Below the pieces are notes generated by a model. That model was not told the DNA's origin. It did not search any database and saw nothing but the letters and a program-made list of their open reading frames with translations. From assembly GCF_900116045.1 (NCBI RefSeq), contig NZ_LT630450.1:1654501-1718500 (forward strand): a stretch of DNA of 64,000 nt, given 5' to 3'. The stretch is from Desulfovibrio piger. Its GTDB lineage: Bacteria; Desulfobacterota; Desulfovibrionia; Desulfovibrionales; Desulfovibrionaceae. The translations under genes and the position numbers were made by a program. The first letter of the stretch is position 1; every line of letters starts with the position of its first letter. Positions 35,204 through 45,366 of this stretch are shown in pieces.

Positions 35204-36193
35204 TTACTTCCGGCGCGCCAGCCACAGGCGGCGCAGACAACTCTTGAACAGGCGCCAGGGCCGGAACGAGGTATGCATCAGCTCGTCCGGCACGATGAAG
35301 CCCGTCCCGTCGAAATCTTCGGGCCGGGCCAGCACATAGTCGGGCCGCCAGCCCGCACGGCGGCACCCCGCGGCTTCGCGACGCTCCAGGGCCGCGCCCA
35401 GGGGCGTGCCGGACAGGGGCAGGCCCAGCACCGCGCACAGGGCCTCGTCCAGGGCCACGGCCGAGGGGCTGGCCCCCAGCAGGCCCAGGGGGAAGGGCCG
35501 CCCCCTGCTGGGGCCCGTCACATGCATGGCGGTCAGACCGTCGGCCACGGCGGCCACCGGCGGCAGACCGGCCCAGAGGGCGGCGATGCAGTCGGCGAAA
35601 AAGTCGGGATCCTGCCCCTGCCGCGTATGGATGAGGGCCTTGCGCAGGCCGCAGACGCAGCCGAACAGGTTCTTGACCGCCAGGGTCAGGCGCATCTGGG
35701 AATGGGCCTTGACCCGGGGCAGGGAAAAGATGACGTCGCTTTCCAGCGCGGCCCGGGCCACCCCGAAGACCACAGGCCCGCCCCGGCGCAGGGGCAGCTC
35801 CAGGGGGCGGGGAGCGGACAGGGCTTCCACCCGCAGGCCCAGCGGCCGCAGGGCCTCTGCCAGTCCCGTCTGCCGGGCCACGGCCGTGGCCGTGCCGAAA
35901 CCGGGCGAATCCCCCACCCGCACGCGGGCCCCCTGATCCAGCAGCCAGCGGCAGACGGCGGCCACCACCACGGGGCTGGTGCAGGCCAGGGGCGTGGCTG
36001 TCAGCAGATTGGGCTTGACCAGCACATGGGCCGAACGCAGGGAAAAGGACGAGGCCAGGCCCGCCCGGTCAAGGAGGCGGGGCAGGGCCTGCGCCACGGC
36101 GCTGCGGTCGTCGGGAGCAAGGCGTTGCAGGGCGACGGGCACCCCGGGGGCGGAGGCCGGGACAACGGGGGAGGAGGACATGCTCTGGCACAT
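35204..36193 (-). CDS. DUF362-family protein
   Basis: 329 residues (an ATG four codons later is equally possible; SD is weak). DUF362 marks are V-L-V-K-P-N-L-L-T, G-D-S-P-G-F-G-T-A and S-L-P-R-V-K-A-H-S-Q-M-R-L-T-L-A-V-K-N-L-F-G-C. A W-A-G-L-P-P-V-A-A-V-A-D-G-L segment and A-L-D-E-A-L-C-A-V-L-G follow. Many family members end in a ferredoxin domain; this one does not, finishing instead with a basic tail (L-F-K-S-C-L-R-R-L-W). Function is not established for the family; a redox or metal-related role is only a guess. It is the first gene of a probable operon with thiE, divergent from the MscS gene. Confidence 0.8.
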   Translation of the reverse strand: MCQSMSSSPVVPASAPGVPVALQRLAPDDRSAVAQALPRLLDRAGLASSFSLRSAHVLVKPNLLTATPLACTSPVVVAAVCRWLLDQGARVRVGDSPGFGTATAVARQTGLAEALRPLGLRVEALSAPRPLELPLRRGGPVVFGVARAALESDVIFSLPRVKAHSQMRLTLAVKNLFGCVCGLRKALIHTRQGQDPDFFADCIAALWAGLPPVAAVADGLTAMHVTGPSRGRPFPLGLLGASPSAVALDEALCAVLGLPLSGTPLGAALERREAAGCRRAGWRPDYVLARPEDFDGTGFIVPDELMHTSFRPWRLFKSCLRRLWLARRK

Positions 36194-36377
36194 GCGTCCA
36201 CTATGCCGGGCACGGCAGGGCTTGTAAAGGCGGCCCCTGGCCGCCCCCGGGCGGGAAGACCGCGCTGTTTACAGGAGAGGGCTCTTTTCAAGCGTCACAT
36301 CTTGCGCTATTGCTGGCTTTCCAATGCAACGACGCCCCTGTCCCCTCGCGGCCGGGGGCTCTTCCCTGAGGTGGACC

Positions 36378-39047
36378 ATGTATCGCTGTCTGCTCCGTTC
36401 CCTGCCTGTCCTCATGCTGCTGGCCGTCTTCAGCCTCGCGCCCGTTCCCTCCGGGGACGCCTGCCGGGGGACGGCCCCCCTCCTGGGCCCGGCCTGCGCC
36501 CTGGCCGACGCGACGCCCCAGAAAAACGACGACAAGGCCGATGCCAGGAAGACTGACAAGGCCCAGGACAAGAAAGCCGCTTCCGGCGTCCCCGCCGAGG
36601 CCGACGCGGCGCCCACGGTGGACCCGCTGGAAAACATCTGGGCCGGCCAGAAAGACATGCTGGACGACATCAACAGCAGCACGCGCGGCCTGGTGCGCGA
36701 CATCAACAAGCAGGCGGAGACCATGTCCAAGCAGGCACGGCCCATCACCGAAGAGGCCCGTCGCCTGCTCCTGCTCATCAACACGTTCAAGAACTGGCCC
36801 AACCCGCTGGAGGCCCTGGACCGCCGCATCTCCTTCACGGTGCAGCAGATGCAGCAGGTCATCGACCCCGTGCTGCTGGCCCGCAACAGCGTCAATTCCC
36901 TGCTGGAGCGCGTCAACCACCTGGCCGAGAGCCTGCCCGAGGCCAAGGACCTGCCCCCCAACGCCGAGATCCGCGACTACTCGCGTCAGGTCACCAAGGC
37001 CCAGAAAAGCCTGGAAGAGGTCATCAAGCGCTATGATTCCGTGCTCTCGCCCACCCAGGACATGATGGCCGACCTGAAAAAGGCGCAAAAGGACATCGCC
37101 ACCATGCTGCCCCAGCTGTGGCGGGACTACTACCTGCAGGGCCCGGTGCCCTATCTCAGCCTCGAGACCTGGGAGACCGTGCCCAAACGCCTGCAGTATG
37201 TCTGGCAGGGCATCCAGCTGCGCCTGCCCGTGGAGATCCCCGTCAGCGCCGACGACTGGCATACGGCCGGCCTGCGCTTCACCATCTGCCTCCTGCTGGT
37301 GCTGTTCACCGGCATGGTGCTCTACCGCCGCTGGCGCAATGCCGAGACCCACGGCGAGGTGGGCCGCCACATGTTCCATGTGAGCCTGCCCTGGATAGGC
37401 CTGGGCCTGTCCCTGCTGGCCTCGTCGCTGTCCGCTCACGGCGATGTGTTCCGCTGTTTCCTGGCCCTGGGCAACCTGAGCATCATCATCGGCGAGGTCT
37501 TCCTGGCCTGGGACCTGCGCCGTTTGCAGCACCCGGACAAGGCCGCCGTCAACAACCCCCTGTGGCAGCTCATCCCACTGACCCTGCTTTCCTACATCCT
37601 GATCTATCTGCCCCTGCCGCCGGTGGTGACCCTCATCGCCTGGGTGGTGCTCATGCTCCTGCACCGCCTGTGGCGGGCCAGGAGCCACAGCCTGAAGGCC
37701 AGCACCCAGCTCGAGTCCACCATCCTGTCGGGCAGCGCCTTCATCTTCTGGGTGACCCTGGTGCTGGCCATCATGGGCCTGCACATCTTCAGCATGGGCC
37801 TGTACCTGTTCTACGTCTCCTGCTCGCTGGCCCTGCAGATCAGCGTGGCCAGCATGTCGGCCATCAACCGCTATAACGACCAGCTGCCCGACGAGGGCGG
37901 CTCGGCGGCCTTCTCCAGCCTCATGCTGGCCCTGGCCGCGCCGGTCATCCTGCTGCTGGCCATCGGCGGCATGTCCCTGTGGGTCTGCACCCTGCCCGGC
38001 GGCCTTTCCCTGCTGCAGGATTTCGTGCTCCAGGGCGTCAACGTGGGCGAGACGCGCTTCAACATGGTGCAGGTGCTGCTCATCATCAGCGTCTTCTTCC
38101 TGACCCGTACCGCCGTGCGCATGGGCACGCTCTTCCTTTCCCGCATGCCCAGCCGCGGCCTGCGCATCGACCCCACGCTCATCCAGCCCCTGCAGACGGC
38201 CTTTACCTACGCCCTGTGGGCCTTCTTCGGCCTGTTCACCCTGCGCTCGCTGGGCATGGAGCTGAGCAACCTGGCCATGGTCGCCGGTGGTCTGTCCGTC
38301 GGTATCGGTTTCGGCATGCAGACCATCATCAACAACTTCCTCTCCGGCCTGATTCTCATCTTCAGCCGCACCATGCAGGTGGGCGACGTGGTGGAAGTGG
38401 GCACCACCACCGGCCGCGTGCGCAAGATCAGCGTGCGCGCCACCATCGTGGAGACCTATGACAACGCCGTCATCTATGTGCCCAACTCCGAATTCGTGTC
38501 CACACGCCTCATCAACTGGACGCGCAACAGCCGCACGGTGCGCCGTGATGTGGTGGTGGGCGTGGCCTACGGCAGCGACACCGGCCTGGTCATGAAGCTG
38601 CTGGCCTCCGTGGCCAACAGCCACAGCGATATCCTCAAATATCCCGCGCCGGTGGTGCTGTTCTCCAACTTCGGCGCCAGCACCCTGGACTTCACCCTGC
38701 GTTTCTGGGTGCGGGACTACGATGTCAGCGTCAAGACGGCCTCGGAGCTGCTGTTCGAGATCGACCAGCTGTTCCGCAAGAACAACATCGAAATCGCCTT
38801 CCCGCAGATGGACGTGCACATCAGGGACATGCCGCCCCGTGCCAAGAGCCCGCGTGACATGGCCACGCGCCCCACGGCGGCCCTGCCCGACGCGCCCGCC
38901 GACCGTCGCGCCGCGCGCGGCAGCGCCCGGCCCCAGCGTCCCCTGCGCAACCGCAAGCCCCGCCCCGGCGGCAAGCTGCAGCCCCGGCCCCGGCCTGCCG
39001 CCGATGACGATATCCCCGCGGAAGAAGACCGCCAGCTGACGGCCTGA
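36378..39047 (+). CDS. MscS-superfamily mechanosensitive channel, large (MscK-like) type
   Basis: 889 residues from ATG 36378 (GAGGTGG upstream). A signal peptide is followed by a periplasmic Lys/Asp/Ala linker and helical region (about residues 30-290). Some ten membrane helices (about 300-640) follow. The MscS core has pore-lining helix T-F-A-type segments: A-M-V-A-G-G-L-S-V-G-I-G-F-G-M-Q, then N-F-L-S-G-L-I-L-I-F, then the beta-domain V-G-D-V-V-E-V-G and V-P-N-S-E-F-V-S. A vestibule domain and a basic Pro/Arg-rich tail close it. It would open on membrane tension after osmotic downshock. Size and extra helices fit the MscK/YbiO/MscM branch. A small cupin gene follows 52 nt later. Confidence 0.88.
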   Translation: MYRCLLRSLPVLMLLAVFSLAPVPSGDACRGTAPLLGPACALADATPQKNDDKADARKTDKAQDKKAASGVPAEADAAPTVDPLENIWAGQKDMLDDINSSTRGLVRDINKQAETMSKQARPITEEARRLLLLINTFKNWPNPLEALDRRISFTVQQMQQVIDPVLLARNSVNSLLERVNHLAESLPEAKDLPPNAEIRDYSRQVTKAQKSLEEVIKRYDSVLSPTQDMMADLKKAQKDIATMLPQLWRDYYLQGPVPYLSLETWETVPKRLQYVWQGIQLRLPVEIPVSADDWHTAGLRFTICLLLVLFTGMVLYRRWRNAETHGEVGRHMFHVSLPWIGLGLSLLASSLSAHGDVFRCFLALGNLSIIIGEVFLAWDLRRLQHPDKAAVNNPLWQLIPLTLLSYILIYLPLPPVVTLIAWVVLMLLHRLWRARSHSLKASTQLESTILSGSAFIFWVTLVLAIMGLHIFSMGLYLFYVSCSLALQISVASMSAINRYNDQLPDEGGSAAFSSLMLALAAPVILLLAIGGMSLWVCTLPGGLSLLQDFVLQGVNVGETRFNMVQVLLIISVFFLTRTAVRMGTLFLSRMPSRGLRIDPTLIQPLQTAFTYALWAFFGLFTLRSLGMELSNLAMVAGGLSVGIGFGMQTIINNFLSGLILIFSRTMQVGDVVEVGTTTGRVRKISVRATIVETYDNAVIYVPNSEFVSTRLINWTRNSRTVRRDVVVGVAYGSDTGLVMKLLASVANSHSDILKYPAPVVLFSNFGASTLDFTLRFWVRDYDVSVKTASELLFEIDQLFRKNNIEIAFPQMDVHIRDMPPRAKSPRDMATRPTAALPDAPADRRAARGSARPQRPLRNRKPRPGGKLQPRPRPAADDDIPAEEDRQLTA

Positions 39048-39099
39048 ACCGTGCGCCCATGACGGGGCACAGGCCCCGTCCAACCCCCAGGAGGGAACC

Positions 39100-39447
39100 A
39101 TGATCCGCCGCAAGGAAGACCACATCCGCTTCGACAGACAGATCGCCGGAGGCCCGGGCCTGATCCATGCCACCCAGCTCCTCAACGAAGGCGAGTTCCA
39201 CGACAAGGGGCGCCTGTTCAACATTGTGCGCCTCGGGCCCGGCGAGGCCGTGGGCCGTCACCAGCATGTGGGCGACATGGAGGTCTACCACATCCTCAAG
39301 GGCCAGTGCCGTTACGACGACAACGGCACCGAAGTCATGCTCCAGGCCGGGGACACGGCCGTCTGTCCCGACGGCGAATGGCATGCCGTCCATAACGACG
39401 GCCCCGGCGACATGGAGATGGTCTGCCTGATCCTGTTCACCAGATAA
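39100..39447 (+). CDS. Small cytoplasmic cupin
   Basis: 115 residues, one double-stranded beta-helix. GGAGG is 5 nt before ATG. Cupin motif 1 appears as G-R-H-Q-H-V-G-D-M-E-V-Y-H-I-L-K-G, and motif 2 as A-G-D-T-A-V-C-P-D-G-E-W-H-A. Two His plus Glu/His give a complete metal site. It has no signal peptide. It lies 52 nt after the MscS gene and is closed by a clear terminator, so the two are probably one transcript. Substrate unknown; phosphomannose-isomerase-like or oxidase functions cannot be distinguished. Confidence 0.8.
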   Translation: MIRRKEDHIRFDRQIAGGPGLIHATQLLNEGEFHDKGRLFNIVRLGPGEAVGRHQHVGDMEVYHILKGQCRYDDNGTEVMLQAGDTAVCPDGEWHAVHNDGPGDMEMVCLILFTR

Positions 39448-39484
39448 GGCGGCCGGAGACGCCCTTCTTTCCACCATCCAGCAA

Positions 39485-39511
39485 AAAAGCCACCCGCAAG
39501 GGTGGCTTTTC
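39485..39511 (+). terminator. Intrinsic terminator after the cupin gene
   Basis: AAAAGCCACCC pairs with GGGTGGCTTTT around a GCAA tetraloop. Confidence 0.9.
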
Positions 39512-39644
39512 CATACCGTTCGCCCGGGGGCACGGCCTCTGCCGCGAAGGCGCCCCCGGCGCACGGCCTGTCATCCCATCGCCATCACGGGCCGCCTCCG
39601 GCACCGCCCTCCCCGGTTCTCCCCGGCAAGACCATCGAGGTACC

Positions 39645-39977
39645 ATGAAGACCGCCTGCCCTTCCCTGCTGCTGGCCCTGCTGCTGTGCGGCTGCGCCCC
39701 CTCTGTCGTCCCCTTCCGCTACGACAACGGCCCCGACTACGTCCGCGAAGGCCTGTACCGCATCGTGGATGGTCGGGGCCGCATGGGCTACGCGGACGAA
39801 AAGGGCCGGGTGGTGATCGCGCCCCGCTTCGCCTTTGCCCACCCCTTTGAAGGCGGCAGGGCGAAAGTCACGGACACGGGGCAGCGCCAGGAAGTCCCGG
39901 GCTCCGGCGGCGAGCACTGGTACTGGAAAAGCGATGCCTGGTACGTCATCGACAAGACGGGCCGGAAGCTGGACTGA
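39645..39977 (+). CDS. Small WG-repeat lipoprotein
   Basis: 110 residues. Lipobox L-C-G-C at about Cys17. One complete WG-type unit is visible (Y-R-I-V-D-G-R-G-R-M-G-Y-A-D-E-K-G-R-V-V-I-A-P-R-F-A-F-A-H-P-F-E-G-G-R-A-K-V-T as split strands), then W-Y-V-I-D-K-T-G-R-K-L-D as the beginning of a second. This KWG/WG repeat is found in envelope and secreted proteins of unknown role. GAGG is 4 nt before ATG. It may be a short member or a remnant of a longer repeat protein, since most have several units. Confidence 0.7.
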   Translation: MKTACPSLLLALLLCGCAPSVVPFRYDNGPDYVREGLYRIVDGRGRMGYADEKGRVVIAPRFAFAHPFEGGRAKVTDTGQRQEVPGSGGEHWYWKSDAWYVIDKTGRKLD

Positions 39978-40346
39978 GCGTATCCTCCGCTGCTCCCGCC
40001 CTCGGTTGCCCCCTGTCCCCCTTCGGCGCCCCAGGCCGCGCCTCCGGCATGCCCGTCTTCCTTTTCCCCGTTCCATTCAAGCGCCACGGCCAGCCTTTTC
40101 CTGCCGCCTTCTTTCCGGCGTACCGGTCCCCATCCTCTTCTTACCTGCCGGGTTCCCCGGGTCTGCTGCATGGTCCGGCACTCTGTGAGGATTACCCTCT
40201 ACCATCCTCGTGCCCTTACCCTGCGGGACGTTCCGTCTGCCCCGATTTGCTGCAACAATCAGGCAAAAAAATGCGCGCATCGTAGCTGGCTCCAGTCCTC
40301 CAGCCCGGATAGCATGGGCACATACGTTCTCATCAGGAGGTACACT
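39978..40346. other. Intergenic region before the cupin/AKR cassette
   Basis: 369 bp, less GC-rich than flanking genes. No supported gene; no convincing promoter pair could be picked, although the region must hold one for the cassette. A good SD (CAGGAGG) ends it. Confidence 0.5.
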
Positions 40347-40838
40347 ATGCGACACATGAGGTCCCTGGTCCTGTTTTTGACCCTCATGGCCGTCCCTTTT
40401 GGCGCTGCGTCTGCAGATACCGGCAAGGATGACGGACAAAAAATCATCCGCAACGGCGAGCAGGCCTCCATTAAAGGGCCTGCGAGTTGCTTCACCGGCA
40501 ATGTGCGGATCGATCCCCTCTATCCGGCAAACAACGCCATGCGTTCCAGCGGCGGCAGCGTGACCTTCGAGCCCGGCGCCCGCTCCAACTGGCACGTCCA
40601 TCCCGTAGGACAAGTCCTCATCGTGACGGCCGGACTCGGCCTCACCCAGGAATGGGGCAAGCCCGTTCAGATCATCCGGCCAGGCGATGTGGTCATCTGT
40701 CCTGTGGGGGTCAAGCACTGGCACGGAGCGGCTCCAAACAGTTCCATGACCCACATATCCATCTGCGAGGAAAAGGAACCTGGCAAGGTCGTACAATGGC
40801 TGGAGCCAGTCACCGACGCCCAATATGATGCCCGCTGA
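40347..40838 (+). CDS. Secreted cupin resembling manganese (R)-hydroxynitrile lyase
   Basis: 163 residues from ATG 40347 (CAGGAGG 6 nt upstream). Sec signal peptide with A-S-A cleavage near residue 24, so probably periplasmic. The cupin core has F-T-G-N-V-R-I-D-P-L-Y, V-T-F-E-P-G-A-R-S-N-W-H-V-H-P-V-G-Q, G-D-V-V-I-C-P-V-G and K-H-W-H-G-A-A-P. That gives H-x-H, Gln and His metal ligands exactly as in the acidobacterial GtHNL-type lyases and their many uncharacterised relatives. Such enzymes cleave or form cyanohydrins in vitro; the natural role is not established. It is first in a run of four same-strand genes. Confidence 0.75.
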   Translation: MRHMRSLVLFLTLMAVPFGAASADTGKDDGQKIIRNGEQASIKGPASCFTGNVRIDPLYPANNAMRSSGGSVTFEPGARSNWHVHPVGQVLIVTAGLGLTQEWGKPVQIIRPGDVVICPVGVKHWHGAAPNSSMTHISICEEKEPGKVVQWLEPVTDAQYDAR

Positions 40839-40888
40839 CGAGCGAAAGCCGTGACCATCCGCCCGTCACGGCCACAAGGAGAAATGCC

Positions 40889-41887
40889 ATGTCCGCATGG
40901 ACACGCAGGGACTTCATCAGGAGCACGGGGCTGGCCGGAGGCGCCGCCTTCATGACGGGAGCCGCGATGCTGCACGCATCGCCGTCCGAAGGGACGCGCA
41001 TGCCAGAGGCATTGCTGCAGGGCGTCTGCGACCTGCATGTCCACGCCGCCCCGGACGTCAAACCCAGATCCGTCGATGAACTGGGCCTCGTCCGCGAGGC
41101 CCGGCAGGCCGGATATCGGGCTCTGATGTTCAAGTCCAATGAATGGAGCTGTCATGACAGAGCCTGGCTGATCCGTCAGATATTCCCTGACTTTCACTGT
41201 TTCGGCAGCCTGTGCATGAACCATTGTTACGGCGACCGCGTCAATCCCCATGCCGCCGCTATGGCGGTGAAGACCACGGGCGGCCTCTGCAAATGCATCT
41301 GGATGCCCACCCAGGCGGCGGCCTGGCAGCACGCGCACGACAAACTGCCCGGCAAAGGCATCCCCGTATTGAGCGATACGGGCCGCGTCCTGCCTGAAGT
41401 CATCAGGGTGATGGAGGTCTGCGCCGAGGCGGACATCATCTTCGCCACCGGCCACAGCTCGCCGGAGGAGAGCCTCGTGCTGGCAGGCATGGCCCGGGAC
41501 GTGGGGGTGCGCAAGTTTGTGGTGACCCACGCCAATTCCCACATCTGGCGACTGAGCCGGGCCCAGGTCATGCGGGTGGCAGAACTCGGTGGTTACCTTG
41601 AATACAGCTACATCACCAATCTCTGGGGGCCGGGTACAGGCCTGCCCGCGTTCGCACGCATGAGCGATACGGACTTCGTCACCTATGCCCGGCTGATCCC
41701 GGAACGCAGCTTCATCACCACCGATCTGGGCCAGCCCGGCATGCCGCATCCACTGGAAGGGATGCGCCGCTGCGTCCGCACTCTGCTGCGGGCCGGCATG
41801 TCCCGGCAGGACATTGATCTGCTGATCAGGAAAAATCCCGCGACCCTCATGGGTCTGGACAATGATGATGACCGTCGCTCCTCATGA
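40889..41887 (+). CDS. Tat-exported DUF6282-type amidohydrolase
   Basis: 332 residues; AAGGAG 7 nt before ATG. N-terminal twin-arginine signal T-R-R-D-F-I-R-S with a Gly/Ala hydrophobic core to about residue 30, so it would be folded in the cytoplasm and exported. The TIM-barrel metal motif D-L-H-V-H-A-A-P-D-V-K-P-R-S is intact, with later T-G-H-S-S, V-T-H-A-N and T-T-D-L-G-Q-P as further ligands. Family members are putative metal-dependent hydrolases/lactonases without established substrates. It is 50 nt after the cupin gene, followed 55 nt later by a Tat aldo/keto reductase. In contrast to the amidohydrolase at 16985, its metal motifs are kept. Confidence 0.75.
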   Translation: MSAWTRRDFIRSTGLAGGAAFMTGAAMLHASPSEGTRMPEALLQGVCDLHVHAAPDVKPRSVDELGLVREARQAGYRALMFKSNEWSCHDRAWLIRQIFPDFHCFGSLCMNHCYGDRVNPHAAAMAVKTTGGLCKCIWMPTQAAAWQHAHDKLPGKGIPVLSDTGRVLPEVIRVMEVCAEADIIFATGHSSPEESLVLAGMARDVGVRKFVVTHANSHIWRLSRAQVMRVAELGGYLEYSYITNLWGPGTGLPAFARMSDTDFVTYARLIPERSFITTDLGQPGMPHPLEGMRRCVRTLLRAGMSRQDIDLLIRKNPATLMGLDNDDDRRSS

Positions 41888-41942
41888 CGCCGACGGTACA
41901 GCGGCCGAACGTTATCCGGCCGGAAACAGGAGTATGACGAGC

Positions 41943-43118
<1,176 letters not shown>

Positions 43119-43163
43119 ACAGAAGGGACGGGCGCATGCGTCCGTCCCCCGCAAGGAGGAATC

Positions 43164-44213
43164 ATGGCACAGGAAATGATGCGGGCCGCCGTACTGAGCG
43201 GGCCGCGACGCATTGAGCTGAAGGACGTCCCCGTTCCGCCGGTGACACCCGGTACGTTGAAAATACGGGTCAGCACCTGCGGCGTCTGTGGCAGCGACAT
43301 CCACATGTGGCAGGCGGGCAGGGGCTGGAGCCCCACACCACTGGAGGACTTCCATATGGGCCACGAGTTCTGCGGCGTCGTGGTGGACAGCGGCGACACG
43401 GACTTCCGTATCGGCGAACGCGTGACTTTCTGGGCCAACCTCTACTGCGGCAAGTGCGATATGTGCCGCAGCGGGCAGGAGCATCTCTGCCGGGAAGTCA
43501 ACGGCGCCAGGTACACGGGCTTCGTCTGTAACGGCGGCTATGCGGAATATTTCGTGGGCAGAGCCATGAATGCATATCGTCTTCCCGACGGGGTTTCGGA
43601 TGTGGCCGCTGCGCTCATCGATCCCCTGATGGTGGCCTATCACGCTGTCCGGCGCTCAGGACTGCGTCTGCACGACCGGGTACTGGTGGTGGGGAGCGGC
43701 ATCATAGCCCAGCTCATCGGCGGACTGGCCAAACGAGCCGGGGCCTCTCTGCTGGCCATGTCCCGCATTGACGACCGCCAGCTGGCCAGAGCACGTGAGA
43801 TAGGGGACTTCGATCTCTATTTCGATGGCACGGCCCCGGACAGGGCGCAACTCATGCGGGAGGCCTCTCATGGCGGCTTCGACGTGGTCTTCGAGGCCGT
43901 GGGCTCGGCGGATGCCCTGTCCACCTGTCTGGATGGTGTCCGCCCCGGTGGTGAAGTGGTCCTGATAGGCAATTCCGTAACGCCCACCATCCCTTTTTCC
44001 CTGAACAGCGTCGTGCTGCATGAACTACGGCTTACCGGCAGCGTCTCCTGCACGCGGCGGGAATTCGCCGAAGCCATCGATCTCATCGACTCGGGCCTTA
44101 TCAATCCCGAACGGTATGTTACCGCTGTCCTGCCCCTGGATCATCTCCAGGCTGCCTTCGAGGCCCAGGTATCGCCCAAAGGGAACGTTCTGAAAACTGT
44201 CGTCCAGCCTTAA
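43164..44213 (+). CDS. Zinc-dependent alcohol/polyol dehydrogenase (MDR family)
   Basis: 349 residues; AAGGAGG before ATG, 45 nt after the AKR. Cytoplasmic. Catalytic zinc: C-G-V-C-G-S-D-I-H and G-H-E-F-C-G. Structural zinc: C-G-K-C-D-M-C-R-S-G-Q-E-H-L-C. Rossmann NAD site: V-V-G-S-G-I-I-A-Q-L-I-G. C-terminal signature S-G-L-I-N-P-E-R. It resembles sorbitol/threonine dehydrogenases, with threonine- or polyol-type substrate undecidable. Last gene of the four-gene cassette, with a 15-bp hairpin after it and the AraC-type gene converging from the other side. Confidence 0.85.
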   Translation: MAQEMMRAAVLSGPRRIELKDVPVPPVTPGTLKIRVSTCGVCGSDIHMWQAGRGWSPTPLEDFHMGHEFCGVVVDSGDTDFRIGERVTFWANLYCGKCDMCRSGQEHLCREVNGARYTGFVCNGGYAEYFVGRAMNAYRLPDGVSDVAAALIDPLMVAYHAVRRSGLRLHDRVLVVGSGIIAQLIGGLAKRAGASLLAMSRIDDRQLARAREIGDFDLYFDGTAPDRAQLMREASHGGFDVVFEAVGSADALSTCLDGVRPGGEVVLIGNSVTPTIPFSLNSVVLHELRLTGSVSCTRREFAEAIDLIDSGLINPERYVTAVLPLDHLQAAFEAQVSPKGNVLKTVVQP

Positions 44214-44225
44214 GATCGTTTGAAT

Positions 44226-44266
44226 ACCGGCAGCCCGGTCCGCCCCCCGCAGACCGGGCTGCCGGT
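44226..44266. terminator. Convergent terminator hairpin (no U-run)
   Basis: Fifteen-base-pair perfect stem ACCGGCAGCCCGGTC/GACCGGGCTGCCGGT between the dehydrogenase and the AraC gene. It lacks a T tract on either side, so stem strength must carry it. Confidence 0.6.
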
Positions 44267-44281
44267 CGCCTGGACGCTCTC

Positions 44282-45190
44282 CTATCCCGCTGGTATGCGG
44301 CGGCGCTTCATGTCGCGTAACGGCGGCTCACCAAAGATGCGTTTATATTCGCGGTTGAACTGGCTCACGCTTTCGTAGCCCACACTGAGGGCGGCGCTGG
44401 AAACACGCGCGTCCTCCACCAGCATCAGGCGCTGCGCCTCGTAGAGACGTAGCTGTTTCTGGTACTGCAACGGGCTGAGGCCTGTGATCTGCTTGAAATG
44501 GCGGTGCAGGTTGGCTGTGGACATGTTGACCTGCCGGGCCAATGCCTCGACACGCAGCGGCGCCCGAAAATTGTCCCGAATCCAGTCAATGGCCCGGACG
44601 ACCTGGCCGTTCTGTGTGCCCGAGGTATTGAGCTGGCGCAGCAGCGGCCCGTGGGAACTGAGCAGCAAAAGATAGTGCAGCTCCCGCAGCATCATGGGCG
44701 CGCGCACGCTGATTTGTCCAGGCTTATCCAGCAGGCCCAGCAAACGGTTGAACATCTCCAGGATGTCCGCATCGGTGCCAGCCACGGATACGGCATTGGC
44801 CCCCTCCGGCATGGGGGGCAGATCAGACCGCATCTCCGCCACCAGCGATGCTATCATGGCCTTGTTCAGATAGAGGTAGATAAACAGGAAAGGTCTGTCC
44901 GGCGAGAGGTCCGTCACATAGGAGATGATGGGCATATCCACGGCGACCACGACACTTTGACCATCGCCATAGGTGTAATCACGCCCTCCCATGAAAGAAT
45001 GTTTTGTGCCCTGGACCACCAGGCCCACCAGCGGGCGCTCAAAGCATTTCTCCGCTTTGCCGCTCTCCTCCCGCAAGACGAGATTGAGACCTTCGATGGC
45101 CGTAGGATGGATCCCGGGCCCCGGCAAATGGCACCGCAGTCGCTCCAGGAGCTCCTCGCGCAGCCGGATCATGCGGATGGGGTCTGTCAT
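44282..45190 (-). CDS. AraC-family transcriptional regulator (AraC_N type)
   Basis: 302 residues from ATG 45190 (GGAGG 8 nt upstream). The N-terminal cupin-like sensor of the AraC_N family has C-F-E-R-P-L-V-G-L-V-V-Q-G-T-K and D-M-P-I-I-S-Y-V-T. The C-terminal pair of helix-turn-helix units has L-A-R-Q-V-N-M-S-T-A-N-L-H-R-H-F-K and V-G-Y-E-S-V-S-Q-F-N-R-E-Y-K-R-I-F-G. Proteins of this type, such as YqhC, activate aldehyde reductase genes in response to aldehydes. Convergent with the zinc dehydrogenase, it is a likely regulator of the cupin-DUF6282-AKR-dehydrogenase cassette. That link rests on position and family. Confidence 0.85.
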   Translation of the reverse strand: MTDPIRMIRLREELLERLRCHLPGPGIHPTAIEGLNLVLREESGKAEKCFERPLVGLVVQGTKHSFMGGRDYTYGDGQSVVVAVDMPIISYVTDLSPDRPFLFIYLYLNKAMIASLVAEMRSDLPPMPEGANAVSVAGTDADILEMFNRLLGLLDKPGQISVRAPMMLRELHYLLLLSSHGPLLRQLNTSGTQNGQVVRAIDWIRDNFRAPLRVEALARQVNMSTANLHRHFKQITGLSPLQYQKQLRLYEAQRLMLVEDARVSSAALSVGYESVSQFNREYKRIFGEPPLRDMKRRRIPAG

Positions 45191-45366
45191 GGAGATAACC
45201 TCCGTTGGGGTATGGGGGATCAGGGTGAGCGGTATCCCGCTGCCTGCCCCCCAGGACAGCAGGCATCCCTGGTGCCCTCCATATGAACGCCATCTGCAGT
45301 GATACACAAGCTGCAGGACAAAGTCTTCCCCCCAAAGGTCCTGGGGCCCCTTCCTCCCGGTAGCTG